In this document: in pieces, positions 1 to 7,059 of the stretch
Layout: every line of letters starts with the position of its first letter
How positions within the stretch are numbered: position 1 is the stretch's first letter
Origin: CAVHIG01 sp963636105
GTDB taxonomy: Bacteria; Bacillota; Clostridia; Peptostreptococcales; Anaerovoracaceae
Direction: 5' to 3'
DNA: 13,037 nt
Assembly: GCA_963636105.1 (NCBI GenBank)
Contig: CAVHIG010000052.1
Coordinates: 1 to 13,037 of the forward strand
Program-made: the position numbers and the translations under genes
The notes under the pieces: model-generated
What the model saw: only the letters and a program-made list of their open reading frames with translations
Databases searched by the model: none
What the model was told of the DNA's origin: nothing

Positions 1-19
1 TATAACCTTTCTTTTTTCT

Positions 20-51
20 GCTTCGATTTTATATAAGTTTGTAAAAGTATA
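20..51 (-). repeat. Dispersed 32-bp repeat, copy A
   Basis: Read on the minus strand, this block is identical over 32 bases to 3394-3425 on the plus strand. It begins TATACTTTTACAAACTT and ends AAATCGAAGC. It lies about 115 bases past the stop of the HD-domain gene and points the same way as that gene. A diverged relative follows tetR at 12977. The function is unknown; it does not encode protein in either place. Confidence 0.85.
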
Positions 52-69
52 GTTTTCAAAAATACAAAC

Positions 70-102
70 GGCGGCCTGTCGCATATCCGCAATCAGGCCG
101 CC
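70..102 (-). terminator. Probable terminator of the leftward HD gene
   Basis: A perfect 9-bp GC-rich stem (GGCGGCCTG at 70-78 pairing with CAGGCCGCC at 94-102) encloses a 15-nt loop. On the minus strand it is followed by GTTTGTATTTTT, a moderately U-rich tract. It sits about 65 bases past the HD gene stop. A smaller inverted repeat (TCGGCC 129-134 with GGCCGA 146-151) lies between gene and terminator. Confidence 0.7.
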
Positions 103-167
103 TTAATAACTTCAAATCCACTGAAAATTCGGCCATTCGTACGCCGGCCGACTCGCGTAATTACGAC

Positions 168-728
168 CTAAAACTGTCCCTCAAAGGATTTCATAGCCTC
201 AAGCGTATTATCCAAAAGCTGATCAAGCTCCCAGCCAAGCTGCTCAGCGCCCCTCTTTATGATCTCGCGGTCGCAGCCTGCCGCAAAATGCTTATCCTTA
301 AACTTCTTCTTGAGTGACTTGAGCTCCATATCCTGTACGCTCTTTGACGGTCTCATAAGAGCTGCAGCACCGATAAGACCTGTCACCTCATCCGTCGCGA
401 AAAGCACCTTCTCCATCTCATGCTCCGGCGCTACATCGCAGCAAATTCCATAGCCGTGTGATACGATAGCATGTATCATATCATCACCTATGCCATGTGC
501 TTTCAAAAGCTCCGGTGCCTTCTTGCAATGCTGCTCCGGATAGAGCTCAAAATCCACGTCGTGCAGAATTCCTACGTTTTCCCAATAATCGGCCTCATCA
601 CCATAGCCCAGCTTTTCAGCAAGATAACGCATAGTAGCGCCCACCGTCAGGCCGTGCTTTATATGAAATTCTTCCTTGTTGTATTCCTTCAGGATTTCTA
701 TTGCTTTGTCCTTTGTAATTTCTGTCAT
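168..728 (-). CDS. HD-domain (HDIG-type) hydrolase
   Basis: This is a single-domain HD phosphohydrolase of 186 residues, probably cytosolic, as no signal peptide or membrane segment is visible. Candidate metal ligands are H25 (IKHGLTVG), H56-D57 in GILHDVDFE, H67, H91 in SHGYG and D113 in ATDEVTGLI, the usual spacing for small stand-alone HD proteins; the LLHD-D-E, ATDE-TGLIGA and RPSKS patterns are typical of that family. The start chosen is the ATG at 728: AGGTGG at 738-743 is 9 bases upstream of it, while it touches the ATG at 737 (three residues longer), which makes that start unlikely. The gene lies downstream of the phosphoribosyltransferase with a 130-base gap. The substrate cannot be told from sequence; family members act on phosphate mono- or diesters, often nucleotides. 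Confidence 0.85.
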   Translation of the reverse strand: MTEITKDKAIEILKEYNKEEFHIKHGLTVGATMRYLAEKLGYGDEADYWENVGILHDVDFELYPEQHCKKAPELLKAHGIGDDMIHAIVSHGYGICCDVAPEHEMEKVLFATDEVTGLIGAAALMRPSKSVQDMELKSLKKKFKDKHFAAGCDREIIKRGAEQLGWELDQLLDNTLEAMKSFEGQF

Positions 729-858
729 TTCTTCCATCCACCTTTCTCTTTTATTTATTCAAATCCGCTCCGCCAATTACTCGGATCTATTATCCTTTTA
801 GACCTGCCCTATGTCTCCAGAATTCCAATTTTTCCCACGAGTAAAAGTGCTTCTCAAC

Positions 859-1413
859 CTAAGCCTTTATAGTGCCGTCCGCATTGAACACAGGCAGCTT
901 TCCAAGATACACGATGTCATCGCGCTCCGCCGCCGCGCCCTCAGCCAGAACCGTCATCTTGCCTACGATATGACCGCCGCACTTATTTACCAAAAGCTCA
1001 ATAGACTTGAGCGACTCGCCCGTTGAAATCACGTCATCCACTATGAGCACCCTCCTGCCGCGCAGCTTGTCCGCGTCATCCTTTCCAAGACATAGCGTCT
1101 GAATATGGTCCGTCGTAATGGAATCCACCTCCGTCGAGATTACGTCCTGCATATAAAGCTTTGCGCCCTTCCTGGCCACGATGTAGTCGTCCGCACCGGA
1201 CTGCCTCGCCATCTCATACGCAAGAGGAATTCCCTTGGATGCCGCCGTAATCATAATGTCATGCTCCGGAGCCTTTGCAAGCAGAGCCTTCGCGGCCGCC
1301 TTCGTAATCTCCACATCGCCAAACATGATAAACGCCGCGATATACAGGTCATCATTTACCTTGCAAATCGGAAGCTGCCTTTTTAATCCTTCAATCTCCA
1401 TTTCGTAATGCAT
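859..1413 (-). CDS. Phosphoribosyltransferase family protein (adenine PRTase-like)
   Basis: A 184-residue type I phosphoribosyltransferase. The PRPP-binding signature VLIVDDVISTGES lies at residues 122-134, with the two acidic residues and the TGES loop intact. ASKGIPLAYEMA (59-70) and ARKGAKLYM (80-88) resemble the purine PRTase core as in adenine phosphoribosyltransferase. Such enzymes transfer phosphoribose from PRPP to a purine base in the cytosol. The length is close to that of Apt (about 170-180), but the C-terminal hood (NADGTIKA) is not diagnostic, so the base is not assigned; a regulatory PurR/XprT-like role is possible. The start at 1413 has AAGGAA 7 bases upstream. It lies between the unknown membrane gene (62-base gap) and the HD hydrolase gene, so nucleotide salvage or clean-up is a plausible shared theme, by inference. 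Confidence 0.85.
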   Translation of the reverse strand: MHYEMEIEGLKRQLPICKVNDDLYIAAFIMFGDVEITKAAAKALLAKAPEHDIMITAASKGIPLAYEMARQSGADDYIVARKGAKLYMQDVISTEVDSITTDHIQTLCLGKDDADKLRGRRVLIVDDVISTGESLKSIELLVNKCGGHIVGKMTVLAEGAAAERDDIVYLGKLPVFNADGTIKA

Positions 1414-1475
1414 TTTTCGATTCCTTTCTTATTTTGCGCATATATTTCTATATTTTTCCAAATTTTTTAATACCT

Positions 1476-2636
1476 TCATCGCGATATCCGCCTTATCCCG
1501 CCCTTCTTGTCATTGAGCTTATGCTTGCACAAATGCTCCTCACAGCTCTTGCATTCCAGCGTGCAATTTTTGCTTTCGAGGAAACGGCCGGGGTGTCTGG
1601 CAAAGGTGAATTCCCACTTTATGAGCAGGATAGCCGCGAGCGCTATAAGCGACAGCGAAAACGCGCAAGGTATCAGCACCAGCGGAGTCACTGTCATCGC
1701 CCCATCCCAGTTGAAAATCCTGCATGTACGGCAGCACTTATTCTTCATCATCAAATGCTGAAACGGGCAGTAGAGCAGCACGCATATAAGGTCGCTCATT
1801 CCGTAAAAAAGCATGATGAGAAACATGACCTTTGCATCTATCAGTCGTCCCACATAAAGCCCCGCAATCACGGCATTTAAAAGTAGCCATGAGGCCATTA
1901 CCTTGAGTGCTCCCTTGTTGAGCTCCTTTACATTTGCTATGTCATCTGTCAGGCTGTAGCCCGGGAGTCCGCTCTTGAGCGCACCGGTCACGCCATCTAT
2001 CACATTGCCTGCATTGCCGCCGTTCCAAGGCAGGGCAGCAGTCTGACCCGCGCCCCTGTATTCTCCGGAGCCTGTCACTATCTCTGTCGCCTTTGCGGTA
2101 ATTTCGCTTGTCAGCTCTGTGGCCTTTGCAGGGAGCTCCGTAGCCATGCTTGTGAGCTCTGAGGCTCTCGCGGTAATTCCGCTTGTCAGCTCTGAGGTTT
2201 TCGCGCTCAGCTCCGAATATGTGCTGCTTGCTAATGTTGCAAGCTTCTCCTTCGGGAAGCCGCCCGAAAAACCGCGCTTTACGATATCACTCACTGTCGT
2301 CGAATCCGAAATCTTTGCGCTTGCCAACGCCGTTTCCATAGCCGAAGCATAAGTAGCCGCGAAATCCGACCTGTCCGCAGCGAGAAGACGCTTTCTCTCT
2401 TTATAATTGCATTCAAATTGCTTGCGAAAACCCATACTGCCCAGATGCTTTGAAAAAATCTGTATCAGCATTTGACAGATAAGGTAAATCCATACAAAAT
2501 TCACAAAGGTAAGCCCTTTGCTTATTCCAAAATTTTCTGTAATGTCCAGGGACTGCGGCTTCACAAAGAAAAGCACAAGCCCCGTAAAAAATACCGCAAC
2601 CCGACTGCCCAGCACAGCCGAGTAAAGTTTTAGCAT
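1476..2636 (-). CDS. Cys-rich multi-pass membrane protein, unknown function
   Basis: A 386-residue protein with about five hydrophobic segments: near 10-26, 42-61, 246-264, 268-290 and 313-340. Between the second and third lies a soluble region of about 180 residues rich in Ala, Ser, Thr and Glu, with a repeated ELTS-ITAKA pattern at 141-187. Two Cys clusters flank the last segment: CCRTC at 301-305, followed by RIFNWDGAM, and C358, C362, C365, C370 near the Lys/Arg-rich C-terminus. These could bind metal or form disulfides. I recall related clostridial hypothetical proteins with the same Cys-rich tail but know no function. The start at 2636 follows GTGAGGCGAC, whose GAGG suits it. The repeat segment has a 75-bp DNA period (see findings). 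Upstream are a promoter candidate and a palindrome. Confidence 0.75.
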   Translation of the reverse strand: MLKLYSAVLGSRVAVFFTGLVLFFVKPQSLDITENFGISKGLTFVNFVWIYLICQMLIQIFSKHLGSMGFRKQFECNYKERKRLLAADRSDFAATYASAMETALASAKISDSTTVSDIVKRGFSGGFPKEKLATLASSTYSELSAKTSELTSGITARASELTSMATELPAKATELTSEITAKATEIVTGSGEYRGAGQTAALPWNGGNAGNVIDGVTGALKSGLPGYSLTDDIANVKELNKGALKVMASWLLLNAVIAGLYVGRLIDAKVMFLIMLFYGMSDLICVLLYCPFQHLMMKNKCCRTCRIFNWDGAMTVTPLVLIPCAFSLSLIALAAILLIKWEFTFARHPGRFLESKNCTLECKSCEEHLCKHKLNDKKGGIRRISR

Positions 2637-2660
2637 AATGTCGCCTCACTTCTATAGATT

Positions 2661-2713
2661 TGTATCGAGACGTGATACAGATTTATTTTATCACATCTCA
2701 CAGAGAATTTAAA
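2661..2713 (-). promoter_or_regulatory. Candidate promoter and palindromic operator for the leftward operon
   Basis: On the minus strand TTTAAA (2713-2708), a 17-base spacer and TAAAAT (2690-2685) form a promoter with an extended -10 (TGATAAAAT). Six bases further downstream the palindrome TGTATC-N7-GATACA occupies 2661-2679, about where transcription would begin, so it could act as an operator. The -35 match is weak; the palindrome is certain, its function is inferred. Confidence 0.45.
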
Positions 2714-2767
2714 TATTTTTTAGAAATCATCAAAAAATCACACAATCCCGCCTTCGAAAATATAGTG

Positions 2768-2808
2768 TATAATATTTTGTGGCTGTAGCAGTTATTTTGT
2801 GCTAAAAT
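2768..2808 (+). promoter_or_regulatory. Possible rlmH promoters
   Basis: A perfect TATAAT lies at 2768-2773 but has no good -35 at 16-18 bases. A second -10, TAAAAT at 2803-2808, is preceded by TGC to give an extended -10. Either could drive rlmH, giving leaders of roughly 70-110 bases. The rest of the 2637-2886 gap is AT-rich on the left and a GC-rich run at 2815-2857 on the right, in which I see no gene. Confidence 0.35.
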
Positions 2809-2886
2809 ATTTATGGCTCGGCCTGCAGCCAGCCTCGGGCAGCTTAGGCCTCGCCAAATCTGAAAAACTTGCAATATGGAGACAAT

Positions 2887-3366
2887 ATGAATATATCTAT
2901 AGTGTGCATAGGAAAGCTGAAGGAAAAATATTGGACGGAGGCCATAGCTGAATATAGCAAGCGGCTTTCGAAGTTTTGCTCTCTGCAAATTGTTGAACTC
3001 AAGGAAGCGAGATTGCCGGAAAATGCTTCGCCTGCCGATGAGGAGGCCGTGAAAGTTTCCGAGGGGCAGGAGATACTAAAGCACTTGAAAAAAGATACAT
3101 TTGTGATTACTCTTGAAATAAATGGAAAGGCTCTATCTTCTGAGGGCCTGGCGGAGAGGATGGAGGAGCTTGCGCTTTTAGGCAAAAGCAATGTGGCCTT
3201 TGTCATCGGAGGCTCGCTCGGGCTTTCAAAGGAAGTGAGCGCAAGAGCCGATTTTAAGCTGTCATTTTCTGCGATGACCTTTCCGCATCAGATGATGCGT
3301 GTCATATTGCTGGAGCAGATATACAGGGCTTTCAAGATAAATAAAGGCGAAAAATATCATAAATAG
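2887..3366 (+). CDS. rlmH: 23S rRNA (pseudouridine-1915-N3)-methyltransferase RlmH
   Basis: RlmH is a SPOUT-class methyltransferase that uses S-adenosylmethionine to methylate N3 of pseudouridine 1915 in helix 69 of 23S rRNA, acting on the assembled 70S ribosome. The 159-residue length equals the usual family length. The start MNISIVCIGKLKE is typical; FVIGGSLGLSKEV (105-117) is the cofactor-binding knot region, and SAMTFPHQMMRVILLEQIYR with the terminal YHK is the family signature. The ATG at 2887 is preferred over an in-frame TTG at 2869 because GGAG at 2878-2881 is 5 bases upstream and the family begins here. It stands alone, divergent from the membrane protein gene, and is followed by repeat copy B and a hairpin. 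Confidence 0.97.
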   Translation: MNISIVCIGKLKEKYWTEAIAEYSKRLSKFCSLQIVELKEARLPENASPADEEAVKVSEGQEILKHLKKDTFVITLEINGKALSSEGLAERMEELALLGKSNVAFVIGGSLGLSKEVSARADFKLSFSAMTFPHQMMRVILLEQIYRAFKINKGEKYHK

Positions 3367-3393
3367 AATGGCAGAGCAAGCGCTTTGGTAAAG

Positions 3394-3425
3394 TATACTT
3401 TTACAAACTTATATAAAATCGAAGC
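3394..3425 (+). repeat. Dispersed 32-bp repeat, copy B
   Basis: This copy is identical over 32 bases to the reverse complement of 20-51. It is preceded by GGTAAAG, so the 5' edge makes a near-palindrome GTAAAGTATACTTTTAC. It starts 28 bases after the rlmH stop and ends about 60 bases before larE, pointing the same way as both. No strong promoter can be drawn through it, though ATATAAAAT could act as a weak -10. Confidence 0.85.
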
Positions 3426-3445
3426 TTTTCGCTGAAGCGAAAAGC
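3424..3445 (+). other. 10-bp hairpin between rlmH and larE
   Basis: GCTTTTCGCT (3424-3433) pairs perfectly with AGCGAAAAGC (3436-3445) around a 2-base centre. It abuts the end of repeat copy B. No T-run follows on the plus strand, so it is not a standard terminator for rlmH. It may be a processing or regulatory hairpin in the larE leader. Confidence 0.6.
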
Positions 3446-3486
3446 AACGGAGAGATAATAAAAACAACGGGTATGGAGAGAGGTTT

Positions 3487-4311
3487 ATGAAGGAAAAATT
3501 AGTAAAGCTGAAAAATATAATAGAGGGCTACGGGCGCATGGCTGTAGCCTTTTCGGGTGGTGTGGACAGCACTTTTCTGCTGGCCTTTGCGGCAGGCTGC
3601 GATGTGGAGCTTGTCGCCATTACCGCAAACGCGCCGAACTTTGCGCCGGATGAGGTGGAATACGCGAAAAATTTCTGCGCTTCTCGCGGAATCAGGCATG
3701 AAATCGTGGACGTGGCGCCGGAAGCGATTCCGGAGTTTACGCAGAATCCGCCCAATCGCTGCTATATCTGCAAAAATGCGGTATTTTCTGGGCTCCTTGA
3801 AAAGAGCAGGGGCTATGTGCTTGCGGATGGTACAAATGCAGACGACGGCAAGGATTACAGACCCGGCATAAGAGCGCTCGAGGAGCTTCATGTGGCGAGT
3901 CCGCTTAAGGATGCGGGCCTTGAAAAGAGCGAAATCCGCGAGGCGCTGCATGAGCTTGGCGTGGATATCTGGGATAAGCCGGCCTTTGCCTGTCTGGCTT
4001 CGCGCGTGCCATACGGCGAGCGGATCACTACCGAAAAGCTTACGGCTATATATGCGCTGGAGAAGGCGCTGCAAGCTAAGGGCTTTCGGCAGATGAGGGT
4101 GCGAGTTCACGAGGTGGGCGGCGCAAAGCTGCTTGCGCGTATAGAGGTGCTGCCGGAGGATAGATCCCGCTTTTTTGACGAGGGCTTTATGGATGAAATC
4201 GCGGCACTTGCAAAGGAGGCAGGCTTTGAATATGCGGCGCTCGACCTTACGGGATACAGAATGGGGAGCTTGAATAGCTTGGTTCGGCCTGAAGGTAGCA
4301 GTGAGCGCTGA
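3487..4311 (+). CDS. larE: ATP-dependent sacrificial sulfur transferase LarE family
   Basis: A 274-residue PP-loop ATPase of the LarE family. LarE adenylates a carboxylate of the pyridinium biscarboxylic mononucleotide precursor and supplies sulfur for the nickel-pincer cofactor of lactate racemase and relatives. The PP-loop SGGVDST is at residues 23-29. C169 in KPAFACLASRVPYGERIT sits where the sacrificial cysteine of characterised LarE lies; C92 and C95 (NRCYIC) form a further pair. There is no obvious [4Fe-4S] three-cysteine cluster, so the sacrificial mode is favoured, by inference. The start has AGAGAGG at 3475-3481. No larB, larC or larA is in the window; it precedes cobT by 40 bases and may share its mRNA. 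A different PP-loop sulfur-transfer role is possible. Confidence 0.88.
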   Translation: MKEKLVKLKNIIEGYGRMAVAFSGGVDSTFLLAFAAGCDVELVAITANAPNFAPDEVEYAKNFCASRGIRHEIVDVAPEAIPEFTQNPPNRCYICKNAVFSGLLEKSRGYVLADGTNADDGKDYRPGIRALEELHVASPLKDAGLEKSEIREALHELGVDIWDKPAFACLASRVPYGERITTEKLTAIYALEKALQAKGFRQMRVRVHEVGGAKLLARIEVLPEDRSRFFDEGFMDEIAALAKEAGFEYAALDLTGYRMGSLNSLVRPEGSSER

Positions 4312-4351
4312 GCAGTCAGCAGTATTTGTAGGTGATTTTCAGTGTTGCTTG

Positions 4352-5641
4352 ATGAAATATACATATGATAGAAAGAAAATAAAATTGGATAAAAAGACAT
4401 TTTTGGATAAAATAAGTAAAATACAGCCGCTGGATGAGGTGACGATGGAGGAGGCGCGGAGCTATCAGGACAAGCTTGCAAAGCCTCTGGGCTCACTTGG
4501 AGATTTGGAAAATATCGCGGTGCAGCTTTCCGGGATAAGAGGCAGGCTGCACAACAGTGTGGACAAGACCTGCGTAGCGATTTTCTCCGCGGACAATGGT
4601 GTCTGGGAGGAGGGCGTGGCCTCGGCTCCGCAGTCTGTGACCAGGATGCAGACCATGAATTTCCTTAGAAGGCTTACTGGTGTGGGGACATTGGCAAAGC
4701 ACTTTGGAGCGGATCTTCTGGTTGTGGATATGGGTATAAAGGAAGATATTCCGGCAGAGCTTTATGTAAAGGAGCCGCTTGTGGCTGTGCCGACTGACCG
4801 GAATTTCAAGGCTGATGGAGCTTCAACTGACCGAAATCCTAAGACTGGCCGGAATCTCAAGACTGACCGCGCTGCTGATGACGCTGATATGGTAGAGCTG
4901 CGCGTGACAAACGGACTTGTAGACAGAAAAATTCGCCGCGGCACCTCAAACCTCGCGAAGGAACCTGCCATGAGCGAAAATGAGGCCGTTTCCGCACTTG
5001 CGATAGGACTGGAGATGGCCTTTGCGATCGATAAGGCAGGATATGACATTTTTGGCATAGGCGAGATGGGCATAGGAAATACCACGACAAGCTCGGCGGT
5101 GCTTTCGGCACTCACCGGACTGCCGGCGGAGGAGACTGTCGGAAAGGGCGCTGGCATAGTGCCGCAAAGTTTTGCGCACAAGAAGAAAATAGTGGACGAG
5201 GTCTGCGCGCGCTATGGCTTTTCGGGGCAGGCAGACATAGATGTAGTGGACGTGCTGGCAAAGGTGGGCGGCTTTGATATAGCGGCCATGGCCGGAGCAT
5301 ATCTGGGAGCTGCTCTTTGCAGAAGGCCGGTCGTGATAGACGGGTACATCTCGGCGGTGGCGGCACTTGCGGCCTGCAGATTGAACCCGCTGGCGGCGGA
5401 TTATATGATCGCGTCGCATAAGTCCTATGAGGCGGGATACATGTATGCGATGGTGGCGATGAAGAAAAAGCCGCTCTTGGACCTCGGCATGAGGCTCGGC
5501 GAGGGCAGCGGCTGTCCGCTTGCATTCAAAATTGTGGAAGCGGCCTGTGCCATTGCAAATGAGATGGCGACCTTTGAGGAGGCTGCCATAAATGATGATT
5601 ATCTGGATGAGATAAAAAAGCGCAAGGAGGAGTGCTTCTGA
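4352..5641 (+). CDS. cobT: Nicotinate-nucleotide--dimethylbenzimidazole phosphoribosyltransferase CobT
   Basis: CobT transfers phosphoribose from nicotinate mononucleotide to a lower-ligand base such as dimethylbenzimidazole, giving alpha-ribazole 5'-phosphate for cobalamin assembly. Family marks: KPLGSLGDLE near 44-53, FSADNGVWEEGVASAPQSVT (78-97), GEMGIGNTT (237-245) and RLGEGSGCPLAF (381-392), where E384 corresponds to the catalytic glutamate. From the ATG at 4352 it has 429 residues against about 350 usual; the excess includes a 35-45 residue insert at about 140-183 with hexapeptide repeats. The start is uncertain: AGGTGA at 4330-4335 is 16 bases from this ATG and 13 from an in-frame TTG at 4349, and an in-frame GTG at 4301 overlaps larE. 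The stop shares one base with the cobU start (TGATG), implying coupling. Confidence 0.93.
   Translation: MKYTYDRKKIKLDKKTFLDKISKIQPLDEVTMEEARSYQDKLAKPLGSLGDLENIAVQLSGIRGRLHNSVDKTCVAIFSADNGVWEEGVASAPQSVTRMQTMNFLRRLTGVGTLAKHFGADLLVVDMGIKEDIPAELYVKEPLVAVPTDRNFKADGASTDRNPKTGRNLKTDRAADDADMVELRVTNGLVDRKIRRGTSNLAKEPAMSENEAVSALAIGLEMAFAIDKAGYDIFGIGEMGIGNTTTSSAVLSALTGLPAEETVGKGAGIVPQSFAHKKKIVDEVCARYGFSGQADIDVVDVLAKVGGFDIAAMAGAYLGAALCRRPVVIDGYISAVAALAACRLNPLAADYMIASHKSYEAGYMYAMVAMKKKPLLDLGMRLGEGSGCPLAFKIVEAACAIANEMATFEEAAINDDYLDEIKKRKEECF
4793..4870 (+). repeat. 18-bp in-frame repeats inside cobT
   Basis: Units at 4793-4810, 4826-4843 and 4844-4861, with a half unit at 4862-4870, follow ACTGRCCGRAATYYYAAG. 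They encode Thr-Asp/Gly-Arg-Asn-x-Lys. A 15-base spacer separates the first two. The block lies in a region where ordinary CobT runs directly from the VVD-G strand to the GLIDRKI segment, so it looks like an expansion in a surface loop. Confidence 0.75.
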
Positions 5642-6186
5642 TGAATGTATTTATCAGCGGCGGCTGCAAAAACGGGAAATCGCACATAGCCCAGACGATA
5701 GCACGCGACGCGGCCGTTTCCGCAAAAAAACCACTGTACTACATAGCGACCATGATTCCGCACGATGCAGAGGATAGAGCGCGGATAGCCCGCCACATAA
5801 GCGAGCGCGACGGCTGGGGCTTCACAACGATAGAGCAGCCTTTGGATTTGTGCGCCTGCCTTGATGACGGGCGGGCGGACGCGAGCGGTGTATTTTTGCT
5901 CGACAGTGTGACGGCGCTTCTTTCGAATGAAATGTTTCGTGAGGACGGGAGCATGGATTATACGGCGCCGGATCGTGTGGCGGCTGACCTTTGCGAATTT
6001 GCGCGGCGCACCGGAAACACGGTTTTTGTGTCGGATTACATATATTCGGACGCGCACCGCTATGACAAGTCGGTGGAGGCTTACAGAAGGGGCCTCGCTC
6101 AGGCGGACAGGGCGCTTGCGGCGATATGCGAGCGGGTGCTCGAGGTGGCATACGGGAGCGTGAGGGAGTGTAAGGAGCAAAAATGA
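5641..6186 (+). CDS. cobU: Adenosylcobinamide kinase / adenosylcobinamide-phosphate guanylyltransferase CobU family
   Basis: CobU phosphorylates adenosylcobinamide and then transfers GMP to give adenosylcobinamide-GDP, the acceptor used by CobS. The 181-residue length fits the family. P-loop GGCKNGKS is at residues 7-14 (canonical GGARSGKS). YIATMIPHDAEDRARIARH (34-52) with W59 and E65 matches the nucleotide-binding segment; H52 fits the place of the guanylylated histidine. LLDSVTALLSNEM (86-98) is the second strand motif. Odd: the usual NEVG..GIVP motif is replaced by SDYIYSDAHRYDKSVEAYRRGL (121-142), whereas the second CobU-like gene at 7143 keeps GIVP. The start ATG overlaps the cobT stop, with AAGGAGGAG just upstream; a start three codons earlier (5632) would bury that site. 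The stop overlaps the cobS ATG. Confidence 0.88.
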   Translation: MNVFISGGCKNGKSHIAQTIARDAAVSAKKPLYYIATMIPHDAEDRARIARHISERDGWGFTTIEQPLDLCACLDDGRADASGVFLLDSVTALLSNEMFREDGSMDYTAPDRVAADLCEFARRTGNTVFVSDYIYSDAHRYDKSVEAYRRGLAQADRALAAICERVLEVAYGSVRECKEQK

Positions 6187-7052
6187 AACGCTTGATGTAT
6201 GGTTTTTTTATGGCGTGGGGAAATTTTTTCGCGATTCCCTGCCCGCATAAGGTGTGGGACGACAGCTGCCGCAGCATAATGCTGGGGTGGTTTCCCATTT
6301 TTGGAGGCATCATGGGCGGCCTTTGGTACGGCCTGTATCTTCTTTGCCTAAAGCTCGGCATTCCGCTGCAGCTTGCGGCGCTCGTGCTCGCGCTGTTTCC
6401 GTTTCTTTTTTCGGGCTGCATTCATCTCGACGGCTTTATGGACTGCTCGGACGCGATTCTCTCGCGCAGGCCGCTTGAGGAGCGCCAGAAGATTCTCAAG
6501 GATTCGCACGTGGGAGCCTTTGCGGTGATAAGCCTTGCGGTGCTTTTCTTGACGTGCTACGCTGCTATGTCGGCTCTTTTTGCGGCTGCGGAAACGGCGC
6601 AGTTTTTGCACGCAGCCTCGTCTTCCGCAGAGGCCACGGCCTTGGTGGCGACTTTGGTGGCGGCCTTGGGTAAGAGTGAGGCGAGTATGGGAGCTTCGAT
6701 TATGGGCGCTCCGCTGATAATAATTCCGATGGTTTCGCGCTTTGTGGCGGCGAGGGATGTGCTTACAAAAAAGCCATTATCTCACAGCCAATACAGCGGC
6801 ACGGTAAAGCCGGGAAAGCATATGGCGCATTTTGCTGTGACGGCGCTTGCGCTGCTTGTGGTAGTCGCGATCTCCTGTCTTGCCGGAGGCGGCAATGCGA
6901 CACTTGCTGTGCTTTGCGCAGAGCTTATAGCCTGTCTTTTGGCCGGCGCTTATGCGAGAGGGCAGCTTGGAGGCATGAGCGGCGATATCTCCGGATATAC
7001 CGTGACTATGGGAGAAGCAGTGGCAATGCTTGCGCTCGCGCTGCTTGTGTAG
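6183..7052 (+). CDS. cobS: Adenosylcobinamide-GDP ribazoletransferase CobS
   Basis: CobS is the membrane-embedded cobalamin synthase that joins adenosylcobinamide-GDP with alpha-ribazole (phosphate), releasing GMP. At 289 residues it is slightly longer than usual (about 250). The magnesium-binding signature HLDGFMDCSDAI is at 81-92, followed by KDSHVGAFAV (106-115), and GGMSGDISGYTVTMGEA (263-279) is the conserved C-terminal motif. Several hydrophobic helices are seen at about 30-58, 60-79, 112-135, 167-190, 216-235 and 240-256. An Ala-rich stretch at 134-172 accounts for much of the extra length and contains an 18-base block, 6588-6605, shared with the repeat of the phosphatase gene. ATG overlaps the cobU stop in an ATGA junction, so translation is probably coupled. 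Confidence 0.94.
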   Translation: MKRLMYGFFMAWGNFFAIPCPHKVWDDSCRSIMLGWFPIFGGIMGGLWYGLYLLCLKLGIPLQLAALVLALFPFLFSGCIHLDGFMDCSDAILSRRPLEERQKILKDSHVGAFAVISLAVLFLTCYAAMSALFAAAETAQFLHAASSSAEATALVATLVAALGKSEASMGASIMGAPLIIIPMVSRFVAARDVLTKKPLSHSQYSGTVKPGKHMAHFAVTALALLVVVAISCLAGGGNATLAVLCAELIACLLAGAYARGQLGGMSGDISGYTVTMGEAVAMLALALLV

Positions 7053-7059
7053 CTTTCGA

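Noticed and set aside
3424..3445. Rho-independent terminator of rlmH
   Set aside because: The 10-bp stem is strong but no T-run follows on the plus strand, so it is listed only as a hairpin.
3367..3486. Cobalamin riboswitch before larE-cobTUS
   Set aside because: The gap is only 120 bases, partly filled by the 32-bp repeat and a hairpin; I find no B12-box-like segment or room for the aptamer.
4301..4351. GTG at 4301 as the cobT start
   Set aside because: It would add 17 residues without family match and lies inside the larE end with no ribosome binding site; ATG 4352 is preferred, although its own site is loosely spaced.
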